A DNA stretch of 64,000 nucleotides from Desulfovibrio sp. A2 (GTDB lineage Bacteria; Desulfobacterota; Desulfovibrionia; Desulfovibrionales; Desulfovibrionaceae): the NCBI RefSeq assembly GCF_000226255.1, contig NZ_AGFG01000033.1, forward strand, positions 56,545 through 120,544, given 5' to 3'. This document shows positions 52,937 through 62,275 of this stretch, in pieces; position 1 is the first letter of the stretch; each line of letters starts with the position of its first letter. The position numbers were made by a program, and so were the translations under genes. The notes under the pieces are model-generated. The model searched no databases. It was given only the letters and a program-made list of their open reading frames with translations, and was not told the DNA's origin.

Positions 52937-55222
52937 CTACCCCACACCCAGCCCCAACGCCAACCGCCGGGCGAGGCGGGTGTGGCGCTTGTGCATGCGG
53001 TTGTTCTTGACGGCCATGGACAGGGCGCGCGGCTCGCCCACCAGCACCACCAGGCGCTTGCCGCGCGTGACGCCGGTGTAGATGAGGTTGCGTTGCAGCA
53101 GCATGTAGTGCTGGGTCAGCACGGGGATGACCACGGCGGGATATTCGGACCCCTGCGACTTGTGCACGGAGATGGCGTAGGCGGGGACGATCTCGTCCAG
53201 TTCTTCCCAGGCGTAGGGCACGTTGCGCTCGTCGAAGCGCACGGTGAGCTGGCGTTCCTTGGGATCCACCAGGCAGATGCGCCCGATGTCGCCGTTGAAG
53301 ACGTCCTTGTCGTAGTTGTTGCGGATCTGCATCACCTTGTCGTCCAGGCGGTACTGGCGCTCGCCGCGCTGCACGCACAGGGTCTGGCCGTTCAGGGCCT
53401 GCTGCAACCGCACATTCAGGTTGCCCGCGCCCACCGCGCCCTTGTGCATGGGGGTGAGCACCTGGATGTCGTCCACCGGGTGCAGGCCGAAACGCCGGGG
53501 GATATGGTCGCGCACCAGTTCCACGATCATCTCCACGACCTTCTCGGGGTCGTCCTGGCGGATGAAGTAGAAGTCGGACAGCCGGTCGCGCGAGGAATCC
53601 AGCGGCGGCACCTCGCCGTGGTTGATGCGGTGGGCGTTGCAGATGATCTCGCTTTCGGCGGCCTGGCGGAAAACCTCCACCAGTTCCACCACCGGCACCA
53701 CGCCCGAGGCGATGACGTCGCGCAGCACGTTGCCCGGCCCCACCGAGGGCAGCTGGTGCACGTCGCCCACGAAGAGCAGCGTGGCCCCAAGCGGCACGGC
53801 CTTCAGCAGGTGGTACATGAGCATGGTGTCCATCATGGACGCCTCGTCCACCACCAGAAGGCCGCAGGCGAGGGGGTTGTCCTCGTTGCGGGCGAAACCG
53901 TCCTCCTTGGGGCTGTACTCCAGCAGGCGGTGAATGGTTTTGGATTCGCGCCCGCTGGTCTCGGACATGCGCTTGGCGGCGCGGCCGGTAGGCGCGGCCA
54001 GCAGTATCTTGGCCCCGGTTTCGGCAAAGACCTTGATGATGGCGTTGATGATGGTGGTCTTGCCGGTGCCGGGGCCGCCGGTGAGCACCATGACCTTGGC
54101 GCGGGTGGCGGTGCGCACGGCTTCAAGCTGTTCCGGCGCGAGGGTGATGGACAGCTTGTCCAGCACCTTGGCGATGATGGCCTCCGGGTCGTCGAAGCGC
54201 ACGGCTTTGGGCGAACGCAGCACCCGCTGCAGGTAGTAGGCGATCTTGGTTTCGTAGTGATGGTAGCGCGAAAGGAAGATGCCGAGTTCGCCGTCCATCT
54301 CCTCGATGACGATGCGTTCCTCGATTTCCAGCGTGCGCAGCGAATCCTCCACGAGGTCGGCGCGGATGTCGAGCTGGTCCGAGGTCTGGGCGATCAGCGC
54401 GTCGTGCGGCACGTAGACGTGGCCGTCGTCGTTCAGGCGTTGCAGGGTGTACAGGGTGCCCGCCTCTGCCCGCAGTTCGCTGTCGCGCGAAAAGCCCAGC
54501 TTTTCCGCCACGGTGTCGGCGGTATGAAAGCCGATGCCGTGGATGTCCATGGCCAGGCGGTAGGGGTTCTCGCGCACCACGGAAAGGGCCTGCTGCCCGT
54601 AATGGCGGTAGATGCGCACGGCATAGGCGGTGCTGACCCCGTGCGGCTGCAGGAACATGATCAGGTCGCGGATGCCCTGGTGGTCGGACCAGCCCGCCTT
54701 GATGCGCTCCAGCGTCTTGCTGCCCACGCCGCTGACCCGCAACAGCCTGTTCGGCTCCTCGTCCAGCACGCGAAAGGTGTCCTCGCCGAAGGCTTCCACG
54801 ATGCGCGCGGCCATGGATTCGCCCACGCCCTTGATGAGGCCGGACCCCAGATAGTGGCGGATGCCCTCCACCGAGGCGGGCAGCAGGTTCTCGTAGCTTT
54901 CCATGGAGAATTGCCGCCCGAAGCGCGGGTTGTTCACCCAGCGCCCCACCAGCTTCAGCGAGGCCCCCGGCTGCGGCGAGACCATGTGTCCCACCACGCT
55001 GATCATGTCGCCCTTGGGCAGCGGGCGCAGGCGCAGCACGGTGTAGCCGTTTTCCTCGTTGTGGAAGATGACGCGGTCGAGCACGCCGGAAAGCTGTTCC
55101 GGAGCGTCCTGCGCATCCTGCAGGGCGGCCAGCATGGGGGCGGATTGCCCGGCGGGTGCGGCCTGCCGGGCGGCGGGCCGGGAAATTCGTGAGGAACGCG
55201 GGTTGCGCGGGTCGTGCTGCAT
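52937..55222 (-). CDS. recD2: RecD2-like ATP-dependent DNA helicase
   Basis: 761 residues from ATG 55222; the exact start is uncertain because no strong ribosome site is visible. The N-terminal OB-like segment and helix-hairpin-helix repeats (LIKGVGESMAARIVEAFG, VSGVGSKTLERI, IHGIGFHTADTVA) mark the RecD2 subfamily, which lacks RecBC. SF1 helicase motifs: Walker A LTGGPGTGKTT, DEASMMD, GDVHQLPSVGPG, ISVHKSQGSEYPAVV and YTGVTRGKRLV. It works in DNA repair and fork stability with 5'-3' polarity in studied members. Transcribed alone. Confidence 0.92.
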   Translation of the reverse strand: MQHDPRNPRSSRISRPAARQAAPAGQSAPMLAALQDAQDAPEQLSGVLDRVIFHNEENGYTVLRLRPLPKGDMISVVGHMVSPQPGASLKLVGRWVNNPRFGRQFSMESYENLLPASVEGIRHYLGSGLIKGVGESMAARIVEAFGEDTFRVLDEEPNRLLRVSGVGSKTLERIKAGWSDHQGIRDLIMFLQPHGVSTAYAVRIYRHYGQQALSVVRENPYRLAMDIHGIGFHTADTVAEKLGFSRDSELRAEAGTLYTLQRLNDDGHVYVPHDALIAQTSDQLDIRADLVEDSLRTLEIEERIVIEEMDGELGIFLSRYHHYETKIAYYLQRVLRSPKAVRFDDPEAIIAKVLDKLSITLAPEQLEAVRTATRAKVMVLTGGPGTGKTTIINAIIKVFAETGAKILLAAPTGRAAKRMSETSGRESKTIHRLLEYSPKEDGFARNEDNPLACGLLVVDEASMMDTMLMYHLLKAVPLGATLLFVGDVHQLPSVGPGNVLRDVIASGVVPVVELVEVFRQAAESEIICNAHRINHGEVPPLDSSRDRLSDFYFIRQDDPEKVVEMIVELVRDHIPRRFGLHPVDDIQVLTPMHKGAVGAGNLNVRLQQALNGQTLCVQRGERQYRLDDKVMQIRNNYDKDVFNGDIGRICLVDPKERQLTVRFDERNVPYAWEELDEIVPAYAISVHKSQGSEYPAVVIPVLTQHYMLLQRNLIYTGVTRGKRLVVLVGEPRALSMAVKNNRMHKRHTRLARRLALGLGVG

Positions 55223-55706
55223 GAGGTGTCCGGTTATGGGCGAGAAAAACGCGCGGGGCATGCCCGGCAGTCCGCAGCCCGGGCCAGTGGGGACGGGGTG
55301 GGACGAAGGCGGGCCGGGGCAGCTAAAACGTGGGTACAGCAACAGCCCCTAGCCGCTCGGGCCGCACCCGTCAAGGATGGCGGGCCGGATGGAACAGATG
55401 GGCCAGTCGGCAGGGCGGTCCAGATGGCGCACACAGGCAGACGGAGCAGACGCGGGGCGATGGGGCGAAACGGAAAGGCAAATGCCTGTCCACCCGCAAG
55501 CACGGACAGCGCCGCGTTTGCACCCGCTCCGCAAGAACGCCGCCAAAAACTAATTGTGTATAAAAATAACCAATGTCAGAAATAGCATAACGGGGGCTGC
55601 CCGCTTGCACGGCGCATGAGCCCGACGGGCAGCCCGGCAAGCACCCATGCAGGACGTGGAAGATGTTTCCGCGCCTGCACAGTCCGCAGACTACACCGGG
55701 GGTTCC

Positions 55707-56198
55707 ATGCGCATCGCACGCCTGTCCATTTTCATGTTGCTGGCGGCCCTGACCCTGCTGACCATGCTGACCATGCTGACTGGCCTGACGGGTGGGGCGA
55801 CCGGCGTCGCCTTTGCGCGGGACGAACAGCCCGCCGCCAACTTCCGTTCGCTGTCCGGCACGGTCACGCTGGAACGCGCGGGCAGCCTCATCCGGCCAGC
55901 GCCGGGCGACCCGCTGCTGGTGGGCGACATCCTGCGCACCGGCCCGGACGGCAAGGCCGGGGTCAGCTTTCAGGACGGCACGCGCATCGCCGTGGGGCCG
56001 GGCTCGGAACTGACGGTGCAGTCCTACCGCTTCGTCCCGCTGGAAAAGGACTACGACTTCGACGTGTACATGCAGCGCGGCGAGGCGGCCTATTCCTCGG
56101 GCAGGCTGGCCAAGCTCGCGCCCGAGGCGGTCAGGTTCCGCACGCCGCAGGCCGCCGTGGGCGTGCGCGGCACCCGTTTTCTCATCCGCGCCGAATAG
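55707..56198 (+). CDS. Secreted FecR-domain protein
   Basis: 163 residues from ATG 55707. A long signal sequence (IARLSIFMLLAALTLLTMLTMLTGLTG) ending near VAFARDE is followed by a FecR-like beta domain: LSGTVTLERAGSLIRPAPGDPLLVGDILRTGPDGKAGVSFQDGTRIAVGPGSELTV, described here only in part, and TPQAAVGVRGTRFLI. In other bacteria periplasmic FecR domains pair with CHASE2 sensors, and a CHASE2 protein is encoded two genes downstream. The divergent spacer 55223-55706 has an AT-rich block (about 55545-55590) likely to hold its promoter. Confidence 0.83.
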   Translation: MRIARLSIFMLLAALTLLTMLTMLTGLTGGATGVAFARDEQPAANFRSLSGTVTLERAGSLIRPAPGDPLLVGDILRTGPDGKAGVSFQDGTRIAVGPGSELTVQSYRFVPLEKDYDFDVYMQRGEAAYSSGRLAKLAPEAVRFRTPQAAVGVRGTRFLIRAE

Positions 56199-56207
56199 GG
56201 GGACGCC

Positions 56208-56798
56208 ATGCGCACGCTGTTTTCCATGCTTCTGCTGTGCCTGCTGATGACGCTGGGGGCCTGCGCGCCCAAGACCACCGTGGTGCTGGTGCCCGACGAC
56301 GACGGCAGCGTGGGCCGGGTGGTGGTGAAGGGCGGCGGGGCCGAACAGCCCCTGGCCGCCGCCAACGAATCCACCCAGGTGGCCGACAAGCCCGCCGCGC
56401 CTAGGGTGATGCCGCAACAGGAAATCGACCGCCTGTTCGGCGCATCCGTGGCCGCCATGCCGGAAGCGCCCAGAAGCTTTCTGCTGTACTTCCCCACCGG
56501 CTCCACGGAGCCGGAACCCGCCTCGCGCCCGGCGCTGGACGAGGCCGCCGCCGACATCACGCGCCGCGCCGTGAGCAACGTTTCGGTCATCGGGCACAGC
56601 GACAGCGCGGGAGACCCGGCCGCCAACCAGAAGCTGTCCATGGCCCGGGCCGACGCCATCCGCCGCATGCTTGAAGCGCGCGGGGTGCCCGCCAACGCCA
56701 TGGCGCTTTCCGGACACGGGGCCAACGACCCCATCGTGCCCACCCCCCCCGGCGTGGCTGAGGCCAGGAATCGACGCGTGGAGATCCTGGTCCGCTAG
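56208..56798 (+). CDS. OmpA-family lipoprotein
   Basis: 196 residues. Lipobox LGAC (Cys19), a linker, then an OmpA/Pal peptidoglycan-binding domain: SFLLYFPTGSTEPEPASRPALDEAAADI, NVSVIGHSDSAGDPAANQKLSMARADAIRRML and GHGANDPIVP...EARNRRVEILV. The Asp and Arg that bind diaminopimelate are present. It starts 9 nt after the FecR gene and precedes the CHASE2 gene by 140 nt, so it likely ties this sensory set to the cell wall. Confidence 0.88.
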   Translation: MRTLFSMLLLCLLMTLGACAPKTTVVLVPDDDGSVGRVVVKGGGAEQPLAAANESTQVADKPAAPRVMPQQEIDRLFGASVAAMPEAPRSFLLYFPTGSTEPEPASRPALDEAAADITRRAVSNVSVIGHSDSAGDPAANQKLSMARADAIRRMLEARGVPANAMALSGHGANDPIVPTPPGVAEARNRRVEILVR

Positions 56799-56938
56799 GT
56801 TCGTCCAATCCGTTTCCGGCGGCATCAACGCGACGCGGTGAAACACGGCGCCCCGCGCTTCCTGGCCCGCGCTTTCCCGGCCCCCTGGCCCAGCCGCCGT
56901 GACGCGCCGCCCCTGGCGCGCACGGCAAGGAACTGCCG

Positions 56939-59038
56939 ATGCCCTTCCCCGCCCCAGCCCCCCCACGCCCTGCCACCATTCCGCGCGCGCGGCTGGTGGC
57001 GGCCGTGACCGTCGCGGGCCTGGTGCTGTCCGCGCTGTTCTGCCTGATGGAACCGGGGCTGGTACAGCTTGCGGACAACCGCATCCTCGACGGCCTGGCC
57101 CGGTACAGGGTGCGCCAATCCACGCATGCGCAACCCGCCCCTGCCGACCTTTCCGGCAGGCCCGATCAGGTCATCATCGTGGACATCGATGAGGAAAGCC
57201 TGTCCGTGGCGGGCCAATGGCCATGGCCGCGCTACCTCACCGGGGGCATCGTGCGCCGCATTGCCGAGGCCCTGCCCGCCGCCGTGGGCGTGGACATCCT
57301 GTTCTCCGAGCCGGACCGCACCTCCATCGCCACTATCCGCAAGGCGTTCCAGCGCGACTTCGGGCTGGACATCACCATCGCAGGCGTGCCGCGCGGCATG
57401 GAGGACAACGACGCCTACTTCGGCAGCGTGCTGGCCAAGGCAGAGGCCGTGGGCGCGGTGATGCACCTGTTCGACCTGATCACCCCCGACCCGGAAAGCC
57501 TGCCGCGCCCGGTGCGCGTGACCGGCGAGACCACGGCCATCAACCCGGCGGAGGCCACGGGCATACTGTGCAACGCCGGACCCATCCAGGCGGGGCTGGC
57601 CGGGTCCGGGTTCATCAACGTGGAAAAGGACGAGGACGGCAGCATCCGCCGCGTGCCCCTGCTGCATCGCTTTCAGGGGCAGTACTACCCAAGCCTGGCC
57701 CTTGCCCTGTTCCTGCATGCGCGCTCCCTACGCGAACTGCGGGTGGAGACGGACGCGCTGGGGCCGGTGCTGGTGGCGGGCGCGGCGCGCATTCCCGTCG
57801 ACGGCGAGGCCCGCATGCGGCTGCGCTTTGACGGCGGGGCGCGGGCGCACCGGTTCGTCCCGGCGGCGGACCTGCTGCGCGATGCGCAGCCCCCCGCCCT
57901 GTTCGCGGGGCGCATCGTCATACTGGGGTCCAGCGCCGCACGGCTGAACGACCTGCACCACACCCCGGTGTCGGCCAACTACCCCGGCACCGAGGTGCAC
58001 GCCGTGGCGCTGGACAACCTGCTGGACGGCAACCACCACCGCGACCCGGCCCACCCGGCGGCATACCGGTTCATTCCGGCGGCGCTGGTGACCATGCTGG
58101 CGGGGCTGCTGTTCCTGCGGGTGGGGCCGCTGCGGGCCGGGGGGGCCACCCTGCTGACGGCGCTGGCCTTTCCCGCCGTGGGGTCGGCCCTGTACCTGTG
58201 GCGGGGCATCGCACTGCCCATGTCCGCTCCGGTGCTGGCCGCGCTGGCCCAGGGGGCGCTGCTTTCGCTGGCGCTGTACGCCCGCGAGCGGCGCATGGCC
58301 TTCGTGCGGCTGCGCCAACTCAACCACGCGCGGCAGATGACCCTGGAATCCATGACCGCCGTGGCCGAAAGCCGCGACGAGATCAGCGGCGCGCACATCA
58401 AGCGCACCCAGCACTACGTGCGGGCGCTGGCCGAATCCCTGCGGGACATCGGAAGGGGGGGCGGCAAGCAAACCTACCCCCAACTGACCGAGGACTACAT
58501 CGACCTGCTGTTCCATTCCGCGCCGCTGCACGACGTGGGCAAGGTGGCCGTGCCCGACAGCGTTCTGTTCAAGCCCGGCAAGCTCACCGACGAGGAATAC
58601 GCCGTGATCCGCCAGCACGTGCGGCACGGCCGGAACATCATCGCCAACGCGGCGCAGGGCATGGAGGACGACGCCTTCCTGCACCTGGCGGCGGAAATAG
58701 CCTGGAGCCACCACGAAAAATGGGACGGCACCGGCTACATGGAGGGCCTTGCGGGCGAGGCCATTCCCCTGTCCGGCCGCCTGATGGCCCTGGCCGACGT
58801 GTACGACGCGCTGATCTGCGCCCGGCAGTACAAACCGGCCTTCCCCCACGCCAAGGTGCGCGAGATCATCCTGCAAGGCCGGGGCACTCACTTCGACCCG
58901 GCGGTGGTGGACGCCTTCCTGCTGGCCGAAGACGAATTCAAGCGCATCGCCACCGCCTACCGCGACCCGGAACCGGGCCACGAGCCGGACCCCGACCCGC
59001 CCGGCGGCGAGGTGCAGGCTGGCGACCCCAGGCAGTGA
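56939..59038 (+). CDS. CHASE2-HD-GYP sensor, probable c-di-GMP phosphodiesterase
   Basis: 699 residues; AAGGAAC precedes the ATG. TM1 (about 20-38), an extracytoplasmic CHASE2 domain (about 45-370; VIIVDIDEESLSVAGQWPWPR, VGVDILFSEPD, GSGFINVEKDEDGSIRRVPLL), three closely spaced TMs (about 380-460), then an HD-GYP domain with HDVGKVAVPD, HVRHGRNII, SHHEKWDGTGY (GYP reads GTGY) and DVYDALICARQYK. The HD and downstream His ligands are present, so it should hydrolyse c-di-GMP. The FecR and OmpA genes upstream are its likely periplasmic partners. Confidence 0.9.
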   Translation: MPFPAPAPPRPATIPRARLVAAVTVAGLVLSALFCLMEPGLVQLADNRILDGLARYRVRQSTHAQPAPADLSGRPDQVIIVDIDEESLSVAGQWPWPRYLTGGIVRRIAEALPAAVGVDILFSEPDRTSIATIRKAFQRDFGLDITIAGVPRGMEDNDAYFGSVLAKAEAVGAVMHLFDLITPDPESLPRPVRVTGETTAINPAEATGILCNAGPIQAGLAGSGFINVEKDEDGSIRRVPLLHRFQGQYYPSLALALFLHARSLRELRVETDALGPVLVAGAARIPVDGEARMRLRFDGGARAHRFVPAADLLRDAQPPALFAGRIVILGSSAARLNDLHHTPVSANYPGTEVHAVALDNLLDGNHHRDPAHPAAYRFIPAALVTMLAGLLFLRVGPLRAGGATLLTALAFPAVGSALYLWRGIALPMSAPVLAALAQGALLSLALYARERRMAFVRLRQLNHARQMTLESMTAVAESRDEISGAHIKRTQHYVRALAESLRDIGRGGGKQTYPQLTEDYIDLLFHSAPLHDVGKVAVPDSVLFKPGKLTDEEYAVIRQHVRHGRNIIANAAQGMEDDAFLHLAAEIAWSHHEKWDGTGYMEGLAGEAIPLSGRLMALADVYDALICARQYKPAFPHAKVREIILQGRGTHFDPAVVDAFLLAEDEFKRIATAYRDPEPGHEPDPDPPGGEVQAGDPRQ

Positions 59039-59084
59039 ACGAAACACGTCGCCGACCGGGAGCTGAAGGGAAATGGGCAAACGA

Positions 59085-59126
59085 AAACGGCGGACGCTCC
59101 GCAAGGAACGTCCGCCGTTTGTTTTC
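59085..59126 (+). terminator. Intrinsic terminator of the FecR/OmpA/CHASE2 operon
   Basis: AAACGGCGGACG-N12-CGTCCGCCGTTT, 12-bp perfect stem, followed by GTTTTC, 46 nt after the stop. Confidence 0.85.
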
Positions 59127-59174
59127 AAAACCAGACTCAGCCCGGCATTGCCACAAGGGGCGTGCTGGAGTTCC

Positions 59175-59300
59175 CAAATCGCGTCAGTTTGCCTTCCGGC
59201 AAGGAAAACGAGTTTTTTGCGAAGGGAGTGTATTCTTCCATACACGACCGGAGCAAAAAACGATGTTTGACGACGCCCGAAGGCAAAATGGCGCGATTTG
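59175..59300. repeat. Long hairpin repeat of the GTAC-tip type, divergent member
   Basis: Outer arms CAAATCGCGTCAGTTTGCC and GGCAAAATGGCGCGATTTG pair with few mismatches; inner arms GTTTTTTGC/GCAAAAAAC and a GTGTA/TACAC tip close a 126-nt structure. The sequence GGCAAGGAAAACGAG also occurs near the left end of the 320-bp repeats. It ends 2 nt before the aroC stop codon, in the convergent junction with the CHASE2 gene. Confidence 0.75.
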
Positions 59301-59302
59301 CC

Positions 59303-60364
59303 CTACCCCATGCGGCGCTGAAGGAGGAGACTGTCCGCCAACACCAGCGCCACCATGGCCTTCAACACCGGCACCACGCGCGGGATGGCGCAGATGTCGT
59401 GCCGCCCGCCCACCCGCAGCGGCGCGGGCCTGCCGTTGGTGTCGATGGTGATCTGCTCCTGCGCGATGGAGGGGATGGGCTTCACCGCCGCGCGCACCAC
59501 GATGGGCTGCCCGTTGGAAATGCCGCCTAGAATGCCCCCTGCGTGGTTGGTGTGGAACCCGCCGGGAACGATGGGGTCGTTGTTCTCGCTGCCGCGCAGG
59601 CGCGCGGCTTCCAGCCCTGCGCCCACCTCCACGGCCTTCACCGCGCCCACGGACATCAGGGCATGGGCCAGCAGCGCGTCCAACTTGTCGAACACCGGCT
59701 CGCCGAGACCGGCGGGCACGCCGGTGGCCTCCACCTGCACGATGCCGCCCAGGGTGTCGCCCTCGGCCCGCACGTCGTGCACCAGCGATTCCCACGCGGG
59801 CACCACGTCCGGGTCGGGCGAAAAGAACATGCGCTCCTGCGCGCCCGCCGGGTCCACCACGTCGGCGGGCACGCCGCCGATCTCCACGGTATAGGCGCGC
59901 ACCGAAATGTCGTGCATGGCCAGCAGCGCCAGCGCCACGGCCCCGCCCGCCACGCGGGACACGGTTTCCCGTCCCGACGCCCGGCCGCCGCCGCGATGGT
60001 CGCGCAGGCCGTACTTGGCGTCGTAGGTGATGTCGGCGTGGCCGGGCCGGTACAGCTTGGCAAGGTCGCCGTAGTCGCGCGAGCGCTGGTCTTCGTTGGC
60101 GATGTGGAACCCGATGGGGGTGCCGGTGGTGACCCCCTCGAACACGCCGGAAAGCAGGCGCACGGTGTCCGGCTCCTTGCGGGCCGTGCCCGCAAGGCCA
60201 GCGGATGCGCTGCCGGGGCGGCGCAGATCCAGTTCGCGCTGGATGGCCGTTTCGTCCAGCGGCACCCCGGCGGGGCAGCCGTCCACCACGCCGCCAAGGC
60301 CGGGACCGTGCGATTCGCCGTAGGTGGTCAGCCGGAAGATGCGACCGAAGGTGTTGCCGCTCAT
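59303..60364 (-). CDS. aroC: Chorismate synthase
   Basis: 353 residues. MSGNTFGRIFRLTTYGESHGPGLGGVVDGCPAGV is the conserved N-terminus, here quoted up to its core TTYGESHG; also GFHIANEDQRSRDY, RPGHADITYDAKYG, DHRGGGRASGRETVSRVAGGA and the C-terminal GGRHDICAIPR. Uses reduced FMN to make chorismate from EPSP, last shared step of aromatic amino-acid synthesis. Starts at 60364 with a GGAGCACC site. aroK lies 1 kb upstream on the same strand. Confidence 0.96.
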   Translation of the reverse strand: MSGNTFGRIFRLTTYGESHGPGLGGVVDGCPAGVPLDETAIQRELDLRRPGSASAGLAGTARKEPDTVRLLSGVFEGVTTGTPIGFHIANEDQRSRDYGDLAKLYRPGHADITYDAKYGLRDHRGGGRASGRETVSRVAGGAVALALLAMHDISVRAYTVEIGGVPADVVDPAGAQERMFFSPDPDVVPAWESLVHDVRAEGDTLGGIVQVEATGVPAGLGEPVFDKLDALLAHALMSVGAVKAVEVGAGLEAARLRGSENNDPIVPGGFHTNHAGGILGGISNGQPIVVRAAVKPIPSIAQEQITIDTNGRPAPLRVGGRHDICAIPRVVPVLKAMVALVLADSLLLQRRMG

Positions 60365-60403
60365 GGGTGCTCCTGTCTGCCGGGACGCGCGGATTTTGTC
60401 TCG

Positions 60404-60725
60404 GGGGCTGTTTCCAAATTAGAATTTTCGTTCGTTGGCAAGGAAAACAAGCCTGCCATGAGGGAGTGCCCTAGCCGTTAGGTGAACGAAGTGAACCTTA
60501 CGGATAGGGACCGCAGCGCGTACTCTTATCGTATTCGACCGAGCCTTAGCCGTTAGGCGAGCGCGTAGCGCGAGTCTTACGGATAAAGACAGCAAAGCTA
60601 TGGCAGGCGAAGTTTGACCGCTCTGCGCTCGATGCCCGTAAAGCTCGCAGACTCGCTTAACGGGCACGCTACGCGCCCTTCGGGTCGGTCAGCCAACGGG
60701 CGAAAAGACAATTTGGACACAGCCC
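60404..60725. repeat. 320-bp structured intergenic repeat, copy C
   Basis: Full copy. Left end GGGGCTGTTTCCAAAT, right end reverse complement GGGGCTGTGTCCAAAT. Relative to copy A, the paired bases CTGAAT/ATTCAG are replaced by CCAAAT/ATTTGG, two compensatory changes. Internal hairpin GGTGAAC-GAA-GTGAACC (60481-60497) has A-U and C-G where copy B has two G-C pairs. The right end abuts the TAG stop of the universal stress gene. Confidence 0.85.
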
Positions 60726-61148
60726 CTACCGGATGACCATCACGGGACACGACGCCATCTGAAGCACCCGGTGGGTGACGCTGCCCAGCAGCAGTCCTTC
60801 CAGTTCCGAGTGCCCGCGCGAGCCCATGATGATCAGGTCGCAGCGCTCGTAGTCGGCGGCGTCCACGATGGCCACCTCCACCTTGCCTTCCAGAACCCGG
60901 TCGGCAAAGGGCACGCCGCGCTCGCGCAGCAGTTGGCGGCAGGGTTCCAGCACTTCCTCGGCCTGGGCCACCAGCGAGTTGCGCGCCTGGTCGTAGGCCG
61001 CCTGCCCGAGAATGGGCGGGATGGACATGCGGCAGATGAGCAGCACCACTTCTGCGCCCACCAGCTTCGCGAAATCGGCGGCGTATTCCGCCGCGCGCTG
61101 CGAATAATCGGAACCGTCCACGGGAACGAGTATCTTGCGAATCTGCAT
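60726..61148 (-). CDS. Universal stress protein (UspA family)
   Basis: 140 residues from ATG 61148 (TGAGGTCG upstream). Single Usp domain: IRKILVPVDGSDYSQRAAEYAADFA at the start and GSRGHSELEGLLLGSVTHRVLQMASCPVMVI at the end, including the ATP-binding G-X2-G-X9-G-S pattern. ATP-binding Usp proteins support survival under stress or energy limitation. Transcribed alone; its stop codon coincides with the edge of repeat copy C. Confidence 0.93.
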   Translation of the reverse strand: MQIRKILVPVDGSDYSQRAAEYAADFAKLVGAEVVLLICRMSIPPILGQAAYDQARNSLVAQAEEVLEPCRQLLRERGVPFADRVLEGKVEVAIVDAADYERCDLIIMGSRGHSELEGLLLGSVTHRVLQMASCPVMVIR

Positions 61149-61346
61149 GGCGACCTCACGGATGAACGCTGCGAAGGGGCACGGACGCCGCGCGCTGCCA
61201 CGGTGCGCGGGAGTGCCACTATGCCCCCGGGGGGGCGGGCATGGCAAGGGGGCGCGGTGTTCCGGAACCGCCCAAGGCCCAGGAAAACCGGGCACGTGCG
61301 CACCCGGCCCGGCGTGCGGGGGCGTGTGGGGCGTACGGTCGGGGGG

Positions 61347-61880
61347 TTACCCTGCCAGCAGCCGGGCCAGCCGATCCGTCAGCGTCTGCACGTCATCCCC
61401 GGCGTCCAGCACCGCGTGGGCGCATTCCCGGTACAGGGAATCGCGCGCGGCCAGCACCTCGGCCACCTCGTCGGCAATGGGCCGCCCGGTCAGCGAGGGG
61501 CGCTGGGCGGCCTGCGGATCGCGCGCGAGGCGCGCGGCCAGAAGTTCCACGCTGCCGCACAGGTAGGCCACAAGGCCCCCTTCGCGCAGCATGCGCCGGT
61601 TATCCTCCGCCAGCACCATGCCGCCGCCGGTGGCCACTACCAGGCCGTCCCGGCCAAGGGTGGCGCGCAGGGCGTCGGACTCGCGCCGCCGGAATCCCTC
61701 CCAGCCTTCGCGGGCCACTATCTGCTCCACGGTCATGCCCGCCGTGGCGGTCACCGTGGCGTCGGTATCCTCGAAGCTCCACCCGGCGCGGGCGGCCAGG
61801 GCCTTGCCCACCGTGGTCTTGCCGCTGGCGCGCGGCCCCACCAGATATACCCGCCGCGTCTGCCGCGTATCGTCGTTCAT
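61347..61880 (-). CDS. aroK: Shikimate kinase
   Basis: 177 residues. Walker [16 protein letters not shown], shikimate-binding Asp in FEDTDATV, Arg in [14 protein letters not shown] loop [10 protein letters not shown], and the adenine lid Arg in [10 protein letters not shown]. Phosphorylates shikimate en route to chorismate, made by AroC encoded nearby. Divergent from the aminotransferase-hom operon across a 440-nt spacer. Confidence 0.93.
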   Translation of the reverse strand: MNDDTRQTRRVYLVGPRASGKTTVGKALAARAGWSFEDTDATVTATAGMTVEQIVAREGWEGFRRRESDALRATLGRDGLVVATGGGMVLAEDNRRMLREGGLVAYLCGSVELLAARLARDPQAAQRPSLTGRPIADEVAEVLAARDSLYRECAHAVLDAGDDVQTLTDRLARLLAG

Positions 61881-62166
61881 GTATCCCCCGGCACCGTTCG
61901 GCCAAACAGTCTACATTCATCGCAGTCAGGCCATGTTCATCGCAGCTAGGCGTATTGACCCGCATTTCTTTTTTGCAGTACAAACCACCGACACCGCAAC
62001 CCACGGTAGCCTCGCCGCCTGTCAGAGTTGCCTGTCCGGATGATTCGTCCGGATACTTCGTCAGGGCTTACGCCCCGCGCACGACGTCCACCAGACGCCC
62101 GGCGCACCGGCACGCGGCGCACGCGCAATGTATACACGGCCATTCTCCACCACAAGAGTCATCGGC

Positions 62167-62253
62167 ATGTCCCACCTCGACCGGACCGCTACCATCGCCA
62201 CCACCGCCGCCGCTACCGCCGCGGCCGCCACCGCGGCAACCGCCGCCCGGTGA
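62167..62253 (+). CDS. Thr/Ala-rich leader peptide of the aminotransferase-hom operon
   Basis: 28-codon ORF: ATG at 62167, TGA at 62251, AAGAG ribosome site 8 nt upstream. The peptide begins [13 protein letters not shown] and is then almost only Ala and Thr, ending AAR. Composition: 7 Thr (all ACC), 13 Ala, 1 Ile. It resembles thrL-type leaders by design, not by sequence. A perfect terminator follows 22 nt after the stop codon. Its later GCC-GCC codons (62242-62247) can pair with the GGCGGC of the terminator's 5' arm (62278-62283), giving an antiterminator if the ribosome stalls at upstream Thr/Ala codons. Confidence 0.7.
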   Translation: MSHLDRTATIATTAAATAAAATAATAAR

Positions 62254-62275
62254 CGCAGGCTTGCGCCGTTGGTTC

